Positions 15,755-25,206 of a DNA stretch of 64,000 nt are shown one piece after another. The first letter of the stretch is position 1, and each line of letters opens with the position of its first letter. The notes under the pieces are model-generated. The model ran no database searches. It worked only from the letters and a program-made list of their open reading frames with translations, and had not been told where the DNA came from. The stretch comes from Streptomyces sp. 135 (GTDB lineage Bacteria; Actinomycetota; Actinomycetes; Streptomycetales; Streptomycetaceae): contig NZ_CP075691.1 in assembly GCF_020026305.1 (NCBI RefSeq), positions 7,254,001 through 7,318,000 on the forward strand. Reading direction: 5' to 3'. The position numbers and the translations under genes were made by a program.

Positions 15755-18679
15755 GTGACCGAGAGCCCGCCGCCGTTCCGTGATCCGGGGCTCGATCCGG
15801 ACAAGCGCGTGGACGACCTGCTGTCCCGGCTGACGGCCGACGAACGCATCGCCCTCCTGCACCAGTTCGCGCCCGCCGTCGACCGGCTCGGCATCGGGGC
15901 GTTCCGCACCGGTCAGGAAGCCCTGCACGGCGTCGCCTGGATGGGGCCCGCGACGGTCTTCCCGCAGGCCGTGGGGCTCGGCGCGACCTGGCACGACGAC
16001 CTGCTGCGCAGGATCGGCGAGGCCATCGCCGTCGAGGCGCGCGCCATGCGCTCCCGCGACGAACGCGTCGGCCTCAACGTCTGGGCGCCCACCGTGAACC
16101 TCCTGCGCCACCCGCTGTGGGGCAGGAACGAGGAGGGCTACGCGGAGGACCCGCACCTGACCTCCGCCCTCGCCGCCGCCTACACCCGCGGCCTGCGCGG
16201 CGACCACCCGACGCACTGGCGCACCGCGCCCGTCCTCAAGCACTGGCTGGCCCACAACAACGAGACGGACCGGGACACCTCCAACGCCTCCGTCGGCCCG
16301 CGCGTCCTGCACGAGTACGACCTGCGCGCCTTCCGCGGCGCCGTCGAGGCGGGCGCGGTCGCCGGCGTGATGCCCGCCTACAACCTCGTCAACGGCCGCC
16401 CCAACCACGTATCGCCCCACCTGCGCGAGCAGTTGAGGCGCTGGACCGACGAGGAACTGCTCGTCTGCTCCGACGCGGGCGCGCCCAGCAACCTCGTCGA
16501 CAGCCAGCACTACTTCGACACCCACGAGGAGGCCGTCGCCGCCGCGCTCGTCGCGGGCGTGGACAGCTTCACCGACCACGGCACGGACCCGCGGACCATC
16601 GTCGGCCGCCTGCGGCGCGCCCTGGCGGCGGGCCTGCTGACCGGGTCCGACATCGACACGGCCGTACGCCGGCACCTCACCGTCCGCCTGCGGCTCGGCG
16701 AGTTCGACCCGGACGGCGGCCCGTACGGCGCCGCCGACCCGGGCGACTTCGACACGGCCGAGCACCGGGAGCTGGCCCGCGAGGCCGCCGAGCAGGCCGT
16801 CGTCCTGCTCAAGAACGACGGCCTGCTGCCCCTCGCGCCCCCGACCGACGGCGCCCGCGTCGCGGTCGTCGGCCTCCTCGCGGACGAGTGCAAGACCGAC
16901 TGGTACAGCGGCACCCTGATCCGCCAGAGCACCGTCCTCGACGGGCTGCGCGAGCGCTTCGGCGCCGAGCGGGTGACCTTCGCCGAGGGCGTGGACCGGG
17001 TACGCCTGAAGTGCGCGGGCGGCTGGCTGCGGGTCCCGGCGTCCGCCGCGGCCGCCCAGGCGAGGGTGGCCGGGGGCGCCCTCGACCCGGCGCTCCTCGC
17101 CGGCCGCACCGACCTGACACCGGCTCAAGCCTGCGCGGACGCCGCCGAGGCCACCGAGTTCGCCCTCGTCGACTGGGGCGAGGGGGCGTGGACGCTGCGG
17201 GCACCCGACGGACGGTACCTGTCCGTCGCCGAGGACGGCTTCGTGCGCGCGTCGGCCGACCAGCCGGGCGGCTGGGTCGTACAGGAGACGTTCGCGCTGG
17301 TCGAGCAGGAGGACGGGCACGGGAGCGGACGCGAGGACGGGCACGGGGGCGGGCACCTCCTCAGGCATACGGGGACGGGTGGGTACGTCTCTGTCGCCGC
17401 CGACGGCGCGAAGGTTGCCGAGGCGGGCGAAGTCCTTCCGGCCGAGCGCGCCGACCTCTTCACGGTCGAGGTCCTGGAGCGCGGCGAGGACGCCGTGGCC
17501 CGCGTCGCCGCGGACGCGGACACCGTGATCGTCGTCGCCGGGAACGACCCGCACATCAACGGCCGCGAGACCGAGGACCGCACGACCCTCGCCCTGCCGC
17601 CCCACCAGGAACGGCTGTGGCGGGCGGCCCGCGCGGCCAACCCCCGCACCGCCCTCGTACTGGTCAGCGCCTACCCGTACGCGGTCACCGCCGCCGACGC
17701 CGGGCTGCCCGCCCTGCTGTGGACCGCGCACGGCGGCCAGGCCGCGGGCACCGCGCTCGCCCGCGTCATCGCCGGCGACGTCTCCCCGGCCGGCCGGCTG
17801 CCCCAGACCTGGTACGCCGCCGACACCGACCTGCCGGACCTCCTCGACTACGACATCATCGGCTCCCGGCAGACCTACCAGTACTTCGACGGCACGCCCC
17901 TCTACCCCTTCGGGCACGGCCTCGGCTACTCCTCCTTCCGGTACGAGGACCTGGCCGCCGAGCGCGACGGAGACACCCTGCGCGTGGCGTTCACCCTCAC
18001 CAACACCGGGGCCGTCACCGCGGACGAGGTGGCGCAGCTCTACACCCGCGCGCCCCGCGGCCCCGTCGCCCTTCCGCACCGGCGGCTCGCCGCGCACCGC
18101 CGCGTCCGGCTGGCTCCCGGCGCCTGGCGCCGCCTCGAATTCCGGCTGCCCCTGCCCGACCTCGGGTTCTGGGACGTACGCCAGGACCGCTGGGCCCTGC
18201 CGCCCGGCACGTACGAACTGCTCGCCGGGGCGTCCAGCCAGGACATCCGGCTGTGCACGCCGGTCGAGCTCACCGGCGAGCCGCTCGCCGCCAGGCCGGT
18301 ACTGGGGGCCGGCCTGGCGGCGAACGGCTACGACACGCAGCGCGGCACCGAACTCGTCGACCGGACGAAGACCTCGGGCGACGCGGTGCGCGCCGTGGAC
18401 GACGGCACGGGCGAACTGCTCTACCAGGCGTGCGACTTCGGTGACGGCGTCACCGCCGTGTCGGTCGAGGCCGCGGGCGAGGGCGCCGTCGACCTCATCG
18501 CGGGAAGCACCGCCACCACCGTCACCGTCGCGCCGACCGGCGGCCCGTACCGCTACACGTCGAGCACCTCCGGCTTCGCCGTCTTCGGCGTGCGCGATCT
18601 GCGCGTACGGCTGCGCGGCCCCGTCCGGCTCGCCCGGATCGCCTTCACCGTCACCGCCCCGCGGGAGGATGCCGCATGA
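15755..18679 (+). CDS. GH3 beta-glycosidase with an inserted beta-trefoil-like region
   Basis: The GTG start follows GAGGGGAA and gives 974 residues with no signal peptide, so the enzyme is cytoplasmic. The N-terminal GH3 barrel carries KHWLAHNNE and the nucleophile D240 in LLVCSDAG. The C-terminal alpha/beta domain is split: about residues 420-565 contain fascin/trefoil-like repeats (RAPDGRYLSVAEDGFV, HTGTGGYVSVAADG) before the fold resumes at VIVVAGNDP. A fibronectin-III-like domain follows, then a CBM6-like tail (about 865-970). It precedes the alpha-xylosidase with a 4-bp ATGA overlap, under a LacI operator. Removal of non-reducing glucose (or xylose) from imported xyloglucan fragments is inferred. 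Confidence 0.88.
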   Translation: MTESPPPFRDPGLDPDKRVDDLLSRLTADERIALLHQFAPAVDRLGIGAFRTGQEALHGVAWMGPATVFPQAVGLGATWHDDLLRRIGEAIAVEARAMRSRDERVGLNVWAPTVNLLRHPLWGRNEEGYAEDPHLTSALAAAYTRGLRGDHPTHWRTAPVLKHWLAHNNETDRDTSNASVGPRVLHEYDLRAFRGAVEAGAVAGVMPAYNLVNGRPNHVSPHLREQLRRWTDEELLVCSDAGAPSNLVDSQHYFDTHEEAVAAALVAGVDSFTDHGTDPRTIVGRLRRALAAGLLTGSDIDTAVRRHLTVRLRLGEFDPDGGPYGAADPGDFDTAEHRELAREAAEQAVVLLKNDGLLPLAPPTDGARVAVVGLLADECKTDWYSGTLIRQSTVLDGLRERFGAERVTFAEGVDRVRLKCAGGWLRVPASAAAAQARVAGGALDPALLAGRTDLTPAQACADAAEATEFALVDWGEGAWTLRAPDGRYLSVAEDGFVRASADQPGGWVVQETFALVEQEDGHGSGREDGHGGGHLLRHTGTGGYVSVAADGAKVAEAGEVLPAERADLFTVEVLERGEDAVARVAADADTVIVVAGNDPHINGRETEDRTTLALPPHQERLWRAARAANPRTALVLVSAYPYAVTAADAGLPALLWTAHGGQAAGTALARVIAGDVSPAGRLPQTWYAADTDLPDLLDYDIIGSRQTYQYFDGTPLYPFGHGLGYSSFRYEDLAAERDGDTLRVAFTLTNTGAVTADEVAQLYTRAPRGPVALPHRRLAAHRRVRLAPGAWRRLEFRLPLPDLGFWDVRQDRWALPPGTYELLAGASSQDIRLCTPVELTGEPLAARPVLGAGLAANGYDTQRGTELVDRTKTSGDAVRAVDDGTGELLYQACDFGDGVTAVSVEAAGEGAVDLIAGSTATTVTVAPTGGPYRYTSSTSGFAVFGVRDLRVRLRGPVRLARIAFTVTAPREDAA

Positions 18680-20973
18680 AGTTCACCGACGGCTTCTGGC
18701 TGATGCGCGACGGGGTGCGCGCCTCGTACGCCACCGAGGTGCGCGACGTGCGCGAGGGCGAGGGGAGGTTCACCGCCTACGCCGCCGTGCAGCGGGTGCG
18801 GGAGCGCGGCGACACCCTCAACTCGCCGCTCATCACCGTCGAATGCTTCTCGCCCGCCGATGGCGTGATCGGCGTACGGACCACCCACCACGCCGGAAAG
18901 GCCGCGCGCGGCCCCGAGTTCACGGTGCATGCCACCGGCAGCGCGGGACACGTCGTACGCGAAGGCACCGTCACCGAACTCGTCAGCGGCCCGCTCACCC
19001 TGCGCCTGGACACCGCCGGACCCTGGGGCCCGCAGTTCCTCGACGCCGACGGGCGACGGCTGACCGGCGTGGAGCGCAGAGGCACCGCCTTCGCGACCAC
19101 GCCCGAGGGGAGCCACCACATGATCGGGCAACTCTCCCTGGAGGTCGGGGAGTTCATCTACGGCCTCGGCGAGCGGTTCACCCCGTACGTCAAGAACGGC
19201 CAGAGCGTCGACATCTGGCAGGCCGACGGCGGCACCAGCAGCGAGCAGGCGTACAAGAACATCCCCTTCCACCTCTCCTCGCGCGGCTACGGCGTCTTCG
19301 TCAACCACCCCGGCAAGGTGTCCTACGAGATCGGCTCCGAGGCCGTAGGACAGGTCCAGTTCAGCGTCGAGGACCAGAGCCTGGAGTACTACGTCATCGC
19401 CGGGCCCACGCCCAAGGACGTGCTGCGCCGCTACACCGCCCTCACCGGACGGCCCGCGCTGCCGCCCGCCTGGTCCTTCGGCCTGTGGCTCACCACCTCC
19501 TTCTGCACGCCCTACGACGAGAAGACCGTCACCTCGTTCGTGGACGGCATGGCCGAGCGCGACATCCCGCTGTCCGTCTTCCACTTCGACTGCTTCTGGA
19601 TGCGCGAACACCAGTGGACGGACTTCCGGTGGGACCCCGAGGTCTTCCCCGACCCGGAGGGCATGCTGCGCCGACTGCGCGAGCGCGGGCTGAAGGTCAG
19701 CGTCTGGATCAACCCCTACATCGCGCAGAAGTCGGCGCTCTTCGAAGAGGCCCGCGCGGCGGGGTACCTGGTCCGGCGCCCGAGCGGCGACATCTGGCAG
19801 TGGGACCTGTGGCAGCCCGGCATGGCGCTCGTGGACTTCACGGACCCGGCCGCCCGCGAGTGGTACGCCGACAAGCTGCGCGCCCTGCTCGACCAGGGCG
19901 TCGACTGCTTCAAGACCGACTTCGGCGAGCGCGTGCCCACCGATGTCGTCTGGTACGACGGCGCCGACCCGGAGCGCATGCACAACTACTACACGCAGCT
20001 CTACAACCGCACCGTCTTCGAAGTCCTGGAGAAGGAACGCGGCGCGGGCGAGGCGGTCCTGTTCGCGCGCTCCGCGACGGCGGGTGGCCAGCAGTTCCCC
20101 GTGCACTGGGGCGGCGACTGCTTCGCCTCGCTCGGCGCCATGGCCGAGTCGCTGCGCGGCGGCCTCTCGCTCTCCCTGAGCGGCTTCGGCTTCTGGAGCC
20201 ACGACATCGGCGGCTTCGAGGGCACCCCCGACCCGGCGGTCTTCAAACGCTGGCTCGCCTTCGGACTGCTGTCCTCCCACAGCCGCCTGCACGGCAACGT
20301 CTCCTACCGCGTGCCGTGGGCGTTCGGCGACGAAGCCGTGGACGTGGCCCGGAAGTTCACCAAGCTCAAGCACCGCCTCATGCCCTACCTGTACGGGGCG
20401 GCCGGCGAGGCCCACCGCACGGGTGTGCCCGTGATGCGGCCGATGCTCCTGGAGTTCCCCGACGACCCGGCCTGCCGCACCCTGGACCGGCAGTACATGC
20501 TCGGCCCCGACCTGCTCGTCGCCCCGGTCTTCACGGCCGGGGGCGAGGTGGAGTTCTACGTCCCCGAGGGCACCTGGACCCACCTCCTCACCGGCGAGAG
20601 CGTCCGGGGCCCGGGCTGGCGTCGCGAGACGCACGGCTTTGACAGCCTCCCCCTGTACGTCCGGCCCGGCGCGCTGCTGCCGCTCGGCGCCGACGAGCGG
20701 CGGCCGGACGGCGACTGGCTCGACGGCCTGACCCTCCTGACCGCCCCGGACCCGGGGTCCGAAACGGCGTACGACACGGAAGTCAGCGTCCCCGACCTCG
20801 AAGGGCGGCCCGCGGCGGTCTTCCGCGCGACGCGCAACGGCGACGGCCTGAAGGTCCTCGCCCTCGGCTCCCGCCGGCCCTTCCACGTGCGCACGGTGGA
20901 CGGGCGCGCGAGCGCCCACGGCGTCGGGGAGGTGACCCTGCCCGATGCCCTCACGCACCGAACGACCGGCTAG
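18676..20973 (+). CDS. yicI: GH31 alpha-xylosidase (YicI/XylS-type)
   Basis: The 765-residue cytoplasmic enzyme has the GH31 N-terminal beta-sandwich and barrel. The nucleophile is D415 in CFKTDFGE and the acid/base is D481 in HWGGDCFAS. The residues around FHFDCFWM and the length closely match bacterial YicI-type alpha-xylosidases, which remove alpha-1,6-xylose from xyloglucan oligosaccharides. Its start overlaps the GH3 stop (ATGA), so the pair is coupled and can strip xylose and glucose alternately in the cytoplasm. Confidence 0.93.
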   Translation: MKFTDGFWLMRDGVRASYATEVRDVREGEGRFTAYAAVQRVRERGDTLNSPLITVECFSPADGVIGVRTTHHAGKAARGPEFTVHATGSAGHVVREGTVTELVSGPLTLRLDTAGPWGPQFLDADGRRLTGVERRGTAFATTPEGSHHMIGQLSLEVGEFIYGLGERFTPYVKNGQSVDIWQADGGTSSEQAYKNIPFHLSSRGYGVFVNHPGKVSYEIGSEAVGQVQFSVEDQSLEYYVIAGPTPKDVLRRYTALTGRPALPPAWSFGLWLTTSFCTPYDEKTVTSFVDGMAERDIPLSVFHFDCFWMREHQWTDFRWDPEVFPDPEGMLRRLRERGLKVSVWINPYIAQKSALFEEARAAGYLVRRPSGDIWQWDLWQPGMALVDFTDPAAREWYADKLRALLDQGVDCFKTDFGERVPTDVVWYDGADPERMHNYYTQLYNRTVFEVLEKERGAGEAVLFARSATAGGQQFPVHWGGDCFASLGAMAESLRGGLSLSLSGFGFWSHDIGGFEGTPDPAVFKRWLAFGLLSSHSRLHGNVSYRVPWAFGDEAVDVARKFTKLKHRLMPYLYGAAGEAHRTGVPVMRPMLLEFPDDPACRTLDRQYMLGPDLLVAPVFTAGGEVEFYVPEGTWTHLLTGESVRGPGWRRETHGFDSLPLYVRPGALLPLGADERRPDGDWLDGLTLLTAPDPGSETAYDTEVSVPDLEGRPAAVFRATRNGDGLKVLALGSRRPFHVRTVDGRASAHGVGEVTLPDALTHRTTG

Positions 20974-21025
20974 AGTGCCCGTCTCCGACCGGGAGAGCGC
21001 AGAAATGGAAGGGGAGCGCACACCC

Positions 21026-21577
21026 ATGCCTTCGGCCGCCGACGACGCGGCCGCCGAGTTCCACGCCTTCTTCGAGCGGCACTACGCCGAACTCGCCCGC
21101 CTGGCCCACCTGCTGACCGGCGAGAGCGACGGCGCGGACGATCTGGCGGCCGACGCGCTGCTCGCGCTCTGGCACCGCTGGGACCGGGTGCGCGCCGCCG
21201 ACCACCCGGCCGCGTACGCCCGCGGGGTCGTCGCGAACATGGCGCGCAGCCGCATCCGCAGCGCCGTGCGCGAACGCCGCCGGATCACGCTCTTCTGGTC
21301 CGGCCGCGGCGAGGACGTGGCGGACCCCGACATACCGGCCGTGGTCGACGTACGGGACGCGCTGCGCGCGCTGCCCTTCCGCAAGCGGGCCTGCGTGGTC
21401 CTGCGGCACGCCTTCGACCTCTCGGAGAAGGACACCGCGCAGGCCCTCGGGGTCTCGGTGGGTACGGTGAAGAGCCAGACGTCGAAGGGACTGGCCGAGC
21501 TGCAACGACGCCTCGGTCCGCACACCACTTGGGAACGCGTGCGCGCGGTCACGGCGGACACGGGGGGAAGCACATGA
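21026..21577 (+). CDS. SigE-family ECF RNA polymerase sigma factor
   Basis: The ATG at 21026 has GGAAGGGGAG at a usable distance; an in-frame ATG at 21005 is an alternative. The 183-residue protein has region 2 (FHAFFERHYAELARLAHLL through the RSRIRSAVRERR end) and region 4 with a helix-turn-helix (DTAQALGVSVGTVKSQTSKGL), the pattern of the SigE/SigM-like group of actinobacterial ECF factors. Its stop overlaps the start of the membrane protein that follows (ATGA), typical of a sigma/regulator pair. Its targets are not evident. Confidence 0.9.
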   Translation: MPSAADDAAAEFHAFFERHYAELARLAHLLTGESDGADDLAADALLALWHRWDRVRAADHPAAYARGVVANMARSRIRSAVRERRRITLFWSGRGEDVADPDIPAVVDVRDALRALPFRKRACVVLRHAFDLSEKDTAQALGVSVGTVKSQTSKGLAELQRRLGPHTTWERVRAVTADTGGST

Positions 21578-22410
21578 GGGACGACGACAAGGAAGTACGC
21601 AGGAGGCTGCGCGGCGCCGCCCAGGCACACCGGCCGGACCGGGAGCGGATGCTCGCCCGCGTCGAACAGGGCATGGCCCGCCGCGAGCGCCCGGGCGAGC
21701 ACCGCCCGAAGCCGCCCCTTCGCGCGGGCGCGTCATGGCTGCGCGTGGTGACCGCGACGGCCGCCGTCGCCGGTGTCTGCGCCGTGGCCGGATACGGCGT
21801 CGCCTCGGCGCTGCGCGGTGAGGACCCCGATCCGCAGTCCGTCGCCACCAGCTCGACCCCGACGCCGGACACGCCCCCCACCGCCACGGAGGAGAACCGC
21901 ACCGCGGCGCCGCCACCGCCGAGGCGCCCGAGCGGCCCCCCGGTCAAGCCCCCCGCCTCCCGGGCCCCGGAGTCCCACAAGCCGTCGCAGTCCGCGCGGC
22001 CGCCGCGCGGCCCGAAGTCCGTGCCCGCGGCCGAACTGCTGTGGGCGGACGGCTCGATCGACCCCGGCTCCAGCACGTACTGGTCCCAGAGCGAGGTCAC
22101 CCTCAAGGCGAAGCAGCCGCTGACCTCCCTCACCGTCGAACTGCGCGTCGCCCGCGAACCCGAGGTCGCCGACACCGGCAACTGGCGCTCGCTGCCCGCC
22201 GAGGACTTCGACGTGAGCGTGGGGGAGCGCGACGGCTTCCTCGTCTACCGGTGGACGCTCAAGGCGGGGCGGACCGTGCCGGCCGGCGAGCACGTCTTCG
22301 CCGGGCAGTTCGACCACGACGAGGGGAAACGGGACGCGGGCGGCGACCGGTACACGATCAGGGCGGCCACCCCGGACGAACGCACCGAGTGGCGAGGCGA
22401 CTTCTTCTAA
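21574..22410 (+). CDS. Single-pass membrane protein coupled to the sigma factor (putative anti-sigma)
   Basis: The 278-residue protein has a basic cytoplasmic N-terminus (about 1-55), one transmembrane segment (about 58-78, VVTATAAVAGVCAVAGYGVA), a long proline/serine/threonine-rich linker (about 85-150) and a compact extracytoplasmic domain (from about LLWADGSIDPG to the end). It starts inside the stop of the sigma gene. The topology is that of an anti-sigma or sensor protein, but no zinc-binding ASD motif is visible, so the role is inferred from coupling. The outer domain resembles no family I can name. Confidence 0.75.
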   Translation: MRDDDKEVRRRLRGAAQAHRPDRERMLARVEQGMARRERPGEHRPKPPLRAGASWLRVVTATAAVAGVCAVAGYGVASALRGEDPDPQSVATSSTPTPDTPPTATEENRTAAPPPPRRPSGPPVKPPASRAPESHKPSQSARPPRGPKSVPAAELLWADGSIDPGSSTYWSQSEVTLKAKQPLTSLTVELRVAREPEVADTGNWRSLPAEDFDVSVGERDGFLVYRWTLKAGRTVPAGEHVFAGQFDHDEGKRDAGGDRYTIRAATPDERTEWRGDFF

Positions 22411-22526
22411 GGGGCGGCCCTTTTCCGGATCACTTTCTGGATGATTGTGTGGATCACAGAGGCAACCTTCCGCCGGGCGGTGGCGACCACAGGACGCACA
22501 CTTCTGTCCACCGAAGGAATCCGGAC

Positions 22527-23357
22527 ATGACTTCAACCGCTCACGGGCGCGTACGCCACCGCCGCAGCCTCACCCGCCGCCGCGCCGTCATCGGCGGGGC
22601 CGCGGCGCTCGGCCTGACCGGCGCCGCCCTCGTCACCACCTCCCTCATGTCGTCCGCGGGGGCGGCCACCGCCTGGCCGGAGGCCAAGGGCGAGCAGGCC
22701 GTGTCCAAGACCATCGAGGTCTCCGGCAGCCGTGACGGCGGGCTCAAGCGCTACTACGGCAGCGGCGCCCTGGGCGGCGACGGCCAGAACGAGGGCCAGG
22801 ACCCGATCTTCAAGCTGAAGGACGGGGCGACGCTGAAGAACGTCATCATCGGCTCGCCCGCCGCCGACGGCATCCACTGCATGGGCAGCTGCACGCTCCA
22901 GAACGTGTGGTGGGAGGACGTCGGCGAGGACGCGGCCACGTTCAAGGGGGCCTCGGCCGGCTCGACGTACGCCGTCCAGGGCGGCGGCGCGCGCAAGGCC
23001 GACGACAAGGTCTTCCAGTTCAACGGCGCCGGCAAGCTGGTCGTGAACAAGTTCCAGGTCTCCGACTTCGGAAAGCTGGTGCGTACCTGCGGCAACTGCT
23101 CCAAGCAGTACCAGCGCGACATCATCGTCAACGACACCGACATCACCGCTCCCGGCAAGTCGATCGTCGGCATCAACACCAACTACAACGACACCGCCGC
23201 GTTGCGCGACATCCGTATCCACGGCGACAGCGGCAAGAAGATCAAGACCTGCATCCGCTACACGGGCAACAACACCGGTGCCGAGCCGGTCGAGACGGGC
23301 AGCGGCCCCGACGGCAGGTACTGCAAGTTCACCGCGTCGGACATCACCTACAAGTAG
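22527..23357 (+). CDS. Secreted PL3 pectate lyase
   Basis: The 276-residue enzyme has a Tat-like signal (LTRRRAVIGG, cleavage near AGA, about residue 46) and a PL3 right-handed beta-helix. Typical features are WPEAKGEQAVSKTI, DGIHCMGSCTLQNVWWEDVGEDA with the calcium-site acidic residues, and ADDKVFQFNG. It cleaves polygalacturonate outside the cell by beta-elimination. GAAGGAA precedes the ATG. It stands alone before a strong terminator. Pectin attack would expose arabinan side chains used by the neighbouring arabinanases. Confidence 0.94.
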   Translation: MTSTAHGRVRHRRSLTRRRAVIGGAAALGLTGAALVTTSLMSSAGAATAWPEAKGEQAVSKTIEVSGSRDGGLKRYYGSGALGGDGQNEGQDPIFKLKDGATLKNVIIGSPAADGIHCMGSCTLQNVWWEDVGEDAATFKGASAGSTYAVQGGGARKADDKVFQFNGAGKLVVNKFQVSDFGKLVRTCGNCSKQYQRDIIVNDTDITAPGKSIVGINTNYNDTAALRDIRIHGDSGKKIKTCIRYTGNNTGAEPVETGSGPDGRYCKFTASDITYK

Positions 23358-23373
23358 TCCGGCACCCGTGTGA

Positions 23374-23413
23374 AAGGAGGCCCCCGCCGGCGGACGTCGG
23401 CGGGGGCCTCCTT
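23374..23413. terminator. Bidirectional hairpin terminator
   Basis: A perfect 16-bp GC-rich stem (23374-23389 with 23398-23413) and 8-base loop lies between the converging pectate lyase and ABC permease genes, flanked by A on one side and T on the other. Confidence 0.92.
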
Positions 23414-23416
23414 GTC

Positions 23417-24244
23417 TCACTGCCCCGCCAGGCCCGTGTGCGCCACCCCGGCGACGATCTGCCGCTGGAAGAAGACGAAGACGATGATCAGCGGGAGCCC
23501 CGCCATCAGGCCGCCCGCCATCAGCTGCGCCCACTGGATGCCGTAGGAGTTCATCACCGTCGCGATGCCGTTCGGCATGGTCATCAGGTCGGGGTTGTTG
23601 GTCACCATGTAGGGCCACAGGAAGTTGTTCCACGACGCGATGAAGGTGAAGATGCCGACCGCCGCGAGGGAGGGCCGTGACAGCGGCAGGACGATGGTGA
23701 AGAAGACCCGCCACCGCCCGGCGCCGTCGATGAACGCCGCCTCCTCCAGTTCCTTGGGGATGCCCTGGAAGAACTTGTAGAGGATATAGACCATCGCGGC
23801 GGGCGCGCACTGCGGCAGGATCATGCCCCAGTACGTGTCGACCATCCCCATCGACTGGACGGTGCTGAACAGCGGTACGCCGAGCACCGCGGGCGACACC
23901 ATGAGGCCCGCCATGACCAGACCGAGCAGCGCGTTCTTGCCGCGGAACTCGGTGCGCGCGAAGCCGTACCCGGCGAGCGCGCTCACCAGCACCACGATGA
24001 ACGTGACGCAGACCGAGACGACGACGGAGTTCACGAACCAGTCGGTGATGTTGCCGGTCTCGAAGATGGCCCGCCACGCCTGGAACGTGAAGTCCTCGGG
24101 TACCCAGTGGGTGGGCACGGCGACGGCCTCGGTCTCCGACTTCAGGGAGGTCAGGAGCGCCCACAGCAGGGGCGAGAGCCACACCGCGGAGACGATCGTC
24201 CCGACGGCCGTGAGCACGATCTGGCCCGCGGTCCACTTCCGCAT
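23417..24244 (-). CDS. Sugar ABC transporter permease (MalG/UgpE-type)
   Basis: The protein has six predicted transmembrane segments and an EAA motif around EEAAFIDGAGRWRVFFTIVLP. GGAGGA lies six bases upstream of the ATG at 24244, which gives 275 residues. An in-frame ATG at 24262 would overlap the upstream permease stop (ATGA) and add six residues. It is the last gene of a binding protein-permease-permease operon with an IclR-type operator. The associated arabinanases suggest arabino-oligosaccharide import. No ATPase gene is present; MsiK is the likely partner. Confidence 0.88.
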   Translation of the reverse strand: MRKWTAGQIVLTAVGTIVSAVWLSPLLWALLTSLKSETEAVAVPTHWVPEDFTFQAWRAIFETGNITDWFVNSVVVSVCVTFIVVLVSALAGYGFARTEFRGKNALLGLVMAGLMVSPAVLGVPLFSTVQSMGMVDTYWGMILPQCAPAAMVYILYKFFQGIPKELEEAAFIDGAGRWRVFFTIVLPLSRPSLAAVGIFTFIASWNNFLWPYMVTNNPDLMTMPNGIATVMNSYGIQWAQLMAGGLMAGLPLIIVFVFFQRQIVAGVAHTGLAGQ

Positions 24245-24258
24245 CGCGTGTCCTCCGC

Positions 24259-25206
24259 TCATCGCACACCCTCCTCGCGCTTGCGCAGCAGCCACATGCG
24301 GCCGAGGGCGACGGTCGCGATGAGCACGAAGAAGATGATGGAGATCGCGGAGGCGAAGCCCACGCGGTAGCTGGTGAAGCCCTCTTCGAGGGTGTACTGC
24401 ACGAAGGTCCGGGTCGATTCCTCGGGCCCGGGACCGAAGTCCTGCATCACCACGACCTGGTCGAACACCTGGAGCGAGGCAAGGACCTGGAGGGTGATGA
24501 CGAGGCCGGTGATGGTGCGCAGCATCGGCAGGGTGATGTGCACCATGCGCTGCCAGGCGCCCGCGCCGTCCAGGGCGGCCGCCTCGTACAGGTGTCGCGG
24601 GATGTTCTGGAGCGCGGCGAGGAACAGCAGGAAGCTGAAGCCGACCGTCCACCACAGGGTGGTGATGACCACGGCGAGCATGGCGGTGGACTTGTCGGTC
24701 AGCCACGGCGTGTCCAGGCCGAAGACGTGGTTGATCATCCCGGTGCCGGGGTTGAACAGCCACTGCCAGAGGTTCGCGGCGACGGTGGACGGCAGCAGGA
24801 ACGGCGCGAAGAAGCACAGCCGCCACAGCCACTTGGCGCGCTCGATGTGGTGGGCGAGCATCGCGAGGAGGAAGGCGAGCACGACGATGCACGGGACCAC
24901 GAGCAGCGTGAAGTACGCGCTGTGGCCGAGCGATTCCCACATCAGCGGGGTGTCGAGGGCCTCCCGGTAGTTGTCGAGGCCCACGAAGCGCTCGCCGGTG
25001 CCGGAGATGTTGGCGTCGGTGAAGCTCAGCCACAGGCCGCGCCCGATCGGCAGCAGCACGAACAGCGCGAACAGCACGAGGAACGGGGCGACGAACCAGC
25101 CGCCGTGCTGGAAGCGGCGGGCGAGGCGGGTCCGCGCCGAGTCGGCGTGGACGGTGGCCGCCGGGCGGGCGGCGGGCGGTCGCAGGGCGGTGCCGACGGT
25201 GCTCAC
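24259..25206 (-). CDS. Sugar ABC transporter permease (MalF/UgpA-type)
   Basis: The 315-residue inner-membrane protein has six to seven transmembrane segments and an EAA loop around YEAAALDGAGAWQRMVHITLP. The GTG start overlaps the stop codon of the upstream binding-protein gene by four bases. It pairs with the permease at 23417-24244. Confidence 0.9.
   Translation of the reverse strand: MSTVGTALRPPAARPAATVHADSARTRLARRFQHGGWFVAPFLVLFALFVLLPIGRGLWLSFTDANISGTGERFVGLDNYREALDTPLMWESLGHSAYFTLLVVPCIVVLAFLLAMLAHHIERAKWLWRLCFFAPFLLPSTVAANLWQWLFNPGTGMINHVFGLDTPWLTDKSTAMLAVVITTLWWTVGFSFLLFLAALQNIPRHLYEAAALDGAGAWQRMVHITLPMLRTITGLVITLQVLASLQVFDQVVVMQDFGPGPEESTRTFVQYTLEEGFTSYRVGFASAISIIFFVLIATVALGRMWLLRKREEGVR

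Noticed and set aside
15455..18097. An 880-codon minus-strand frame opposite GH3
   Set aside because: Composition is Gly/Val/Arg-rich shadow; the plus strand carries a complete GH3 enzyme with catalytic residues.
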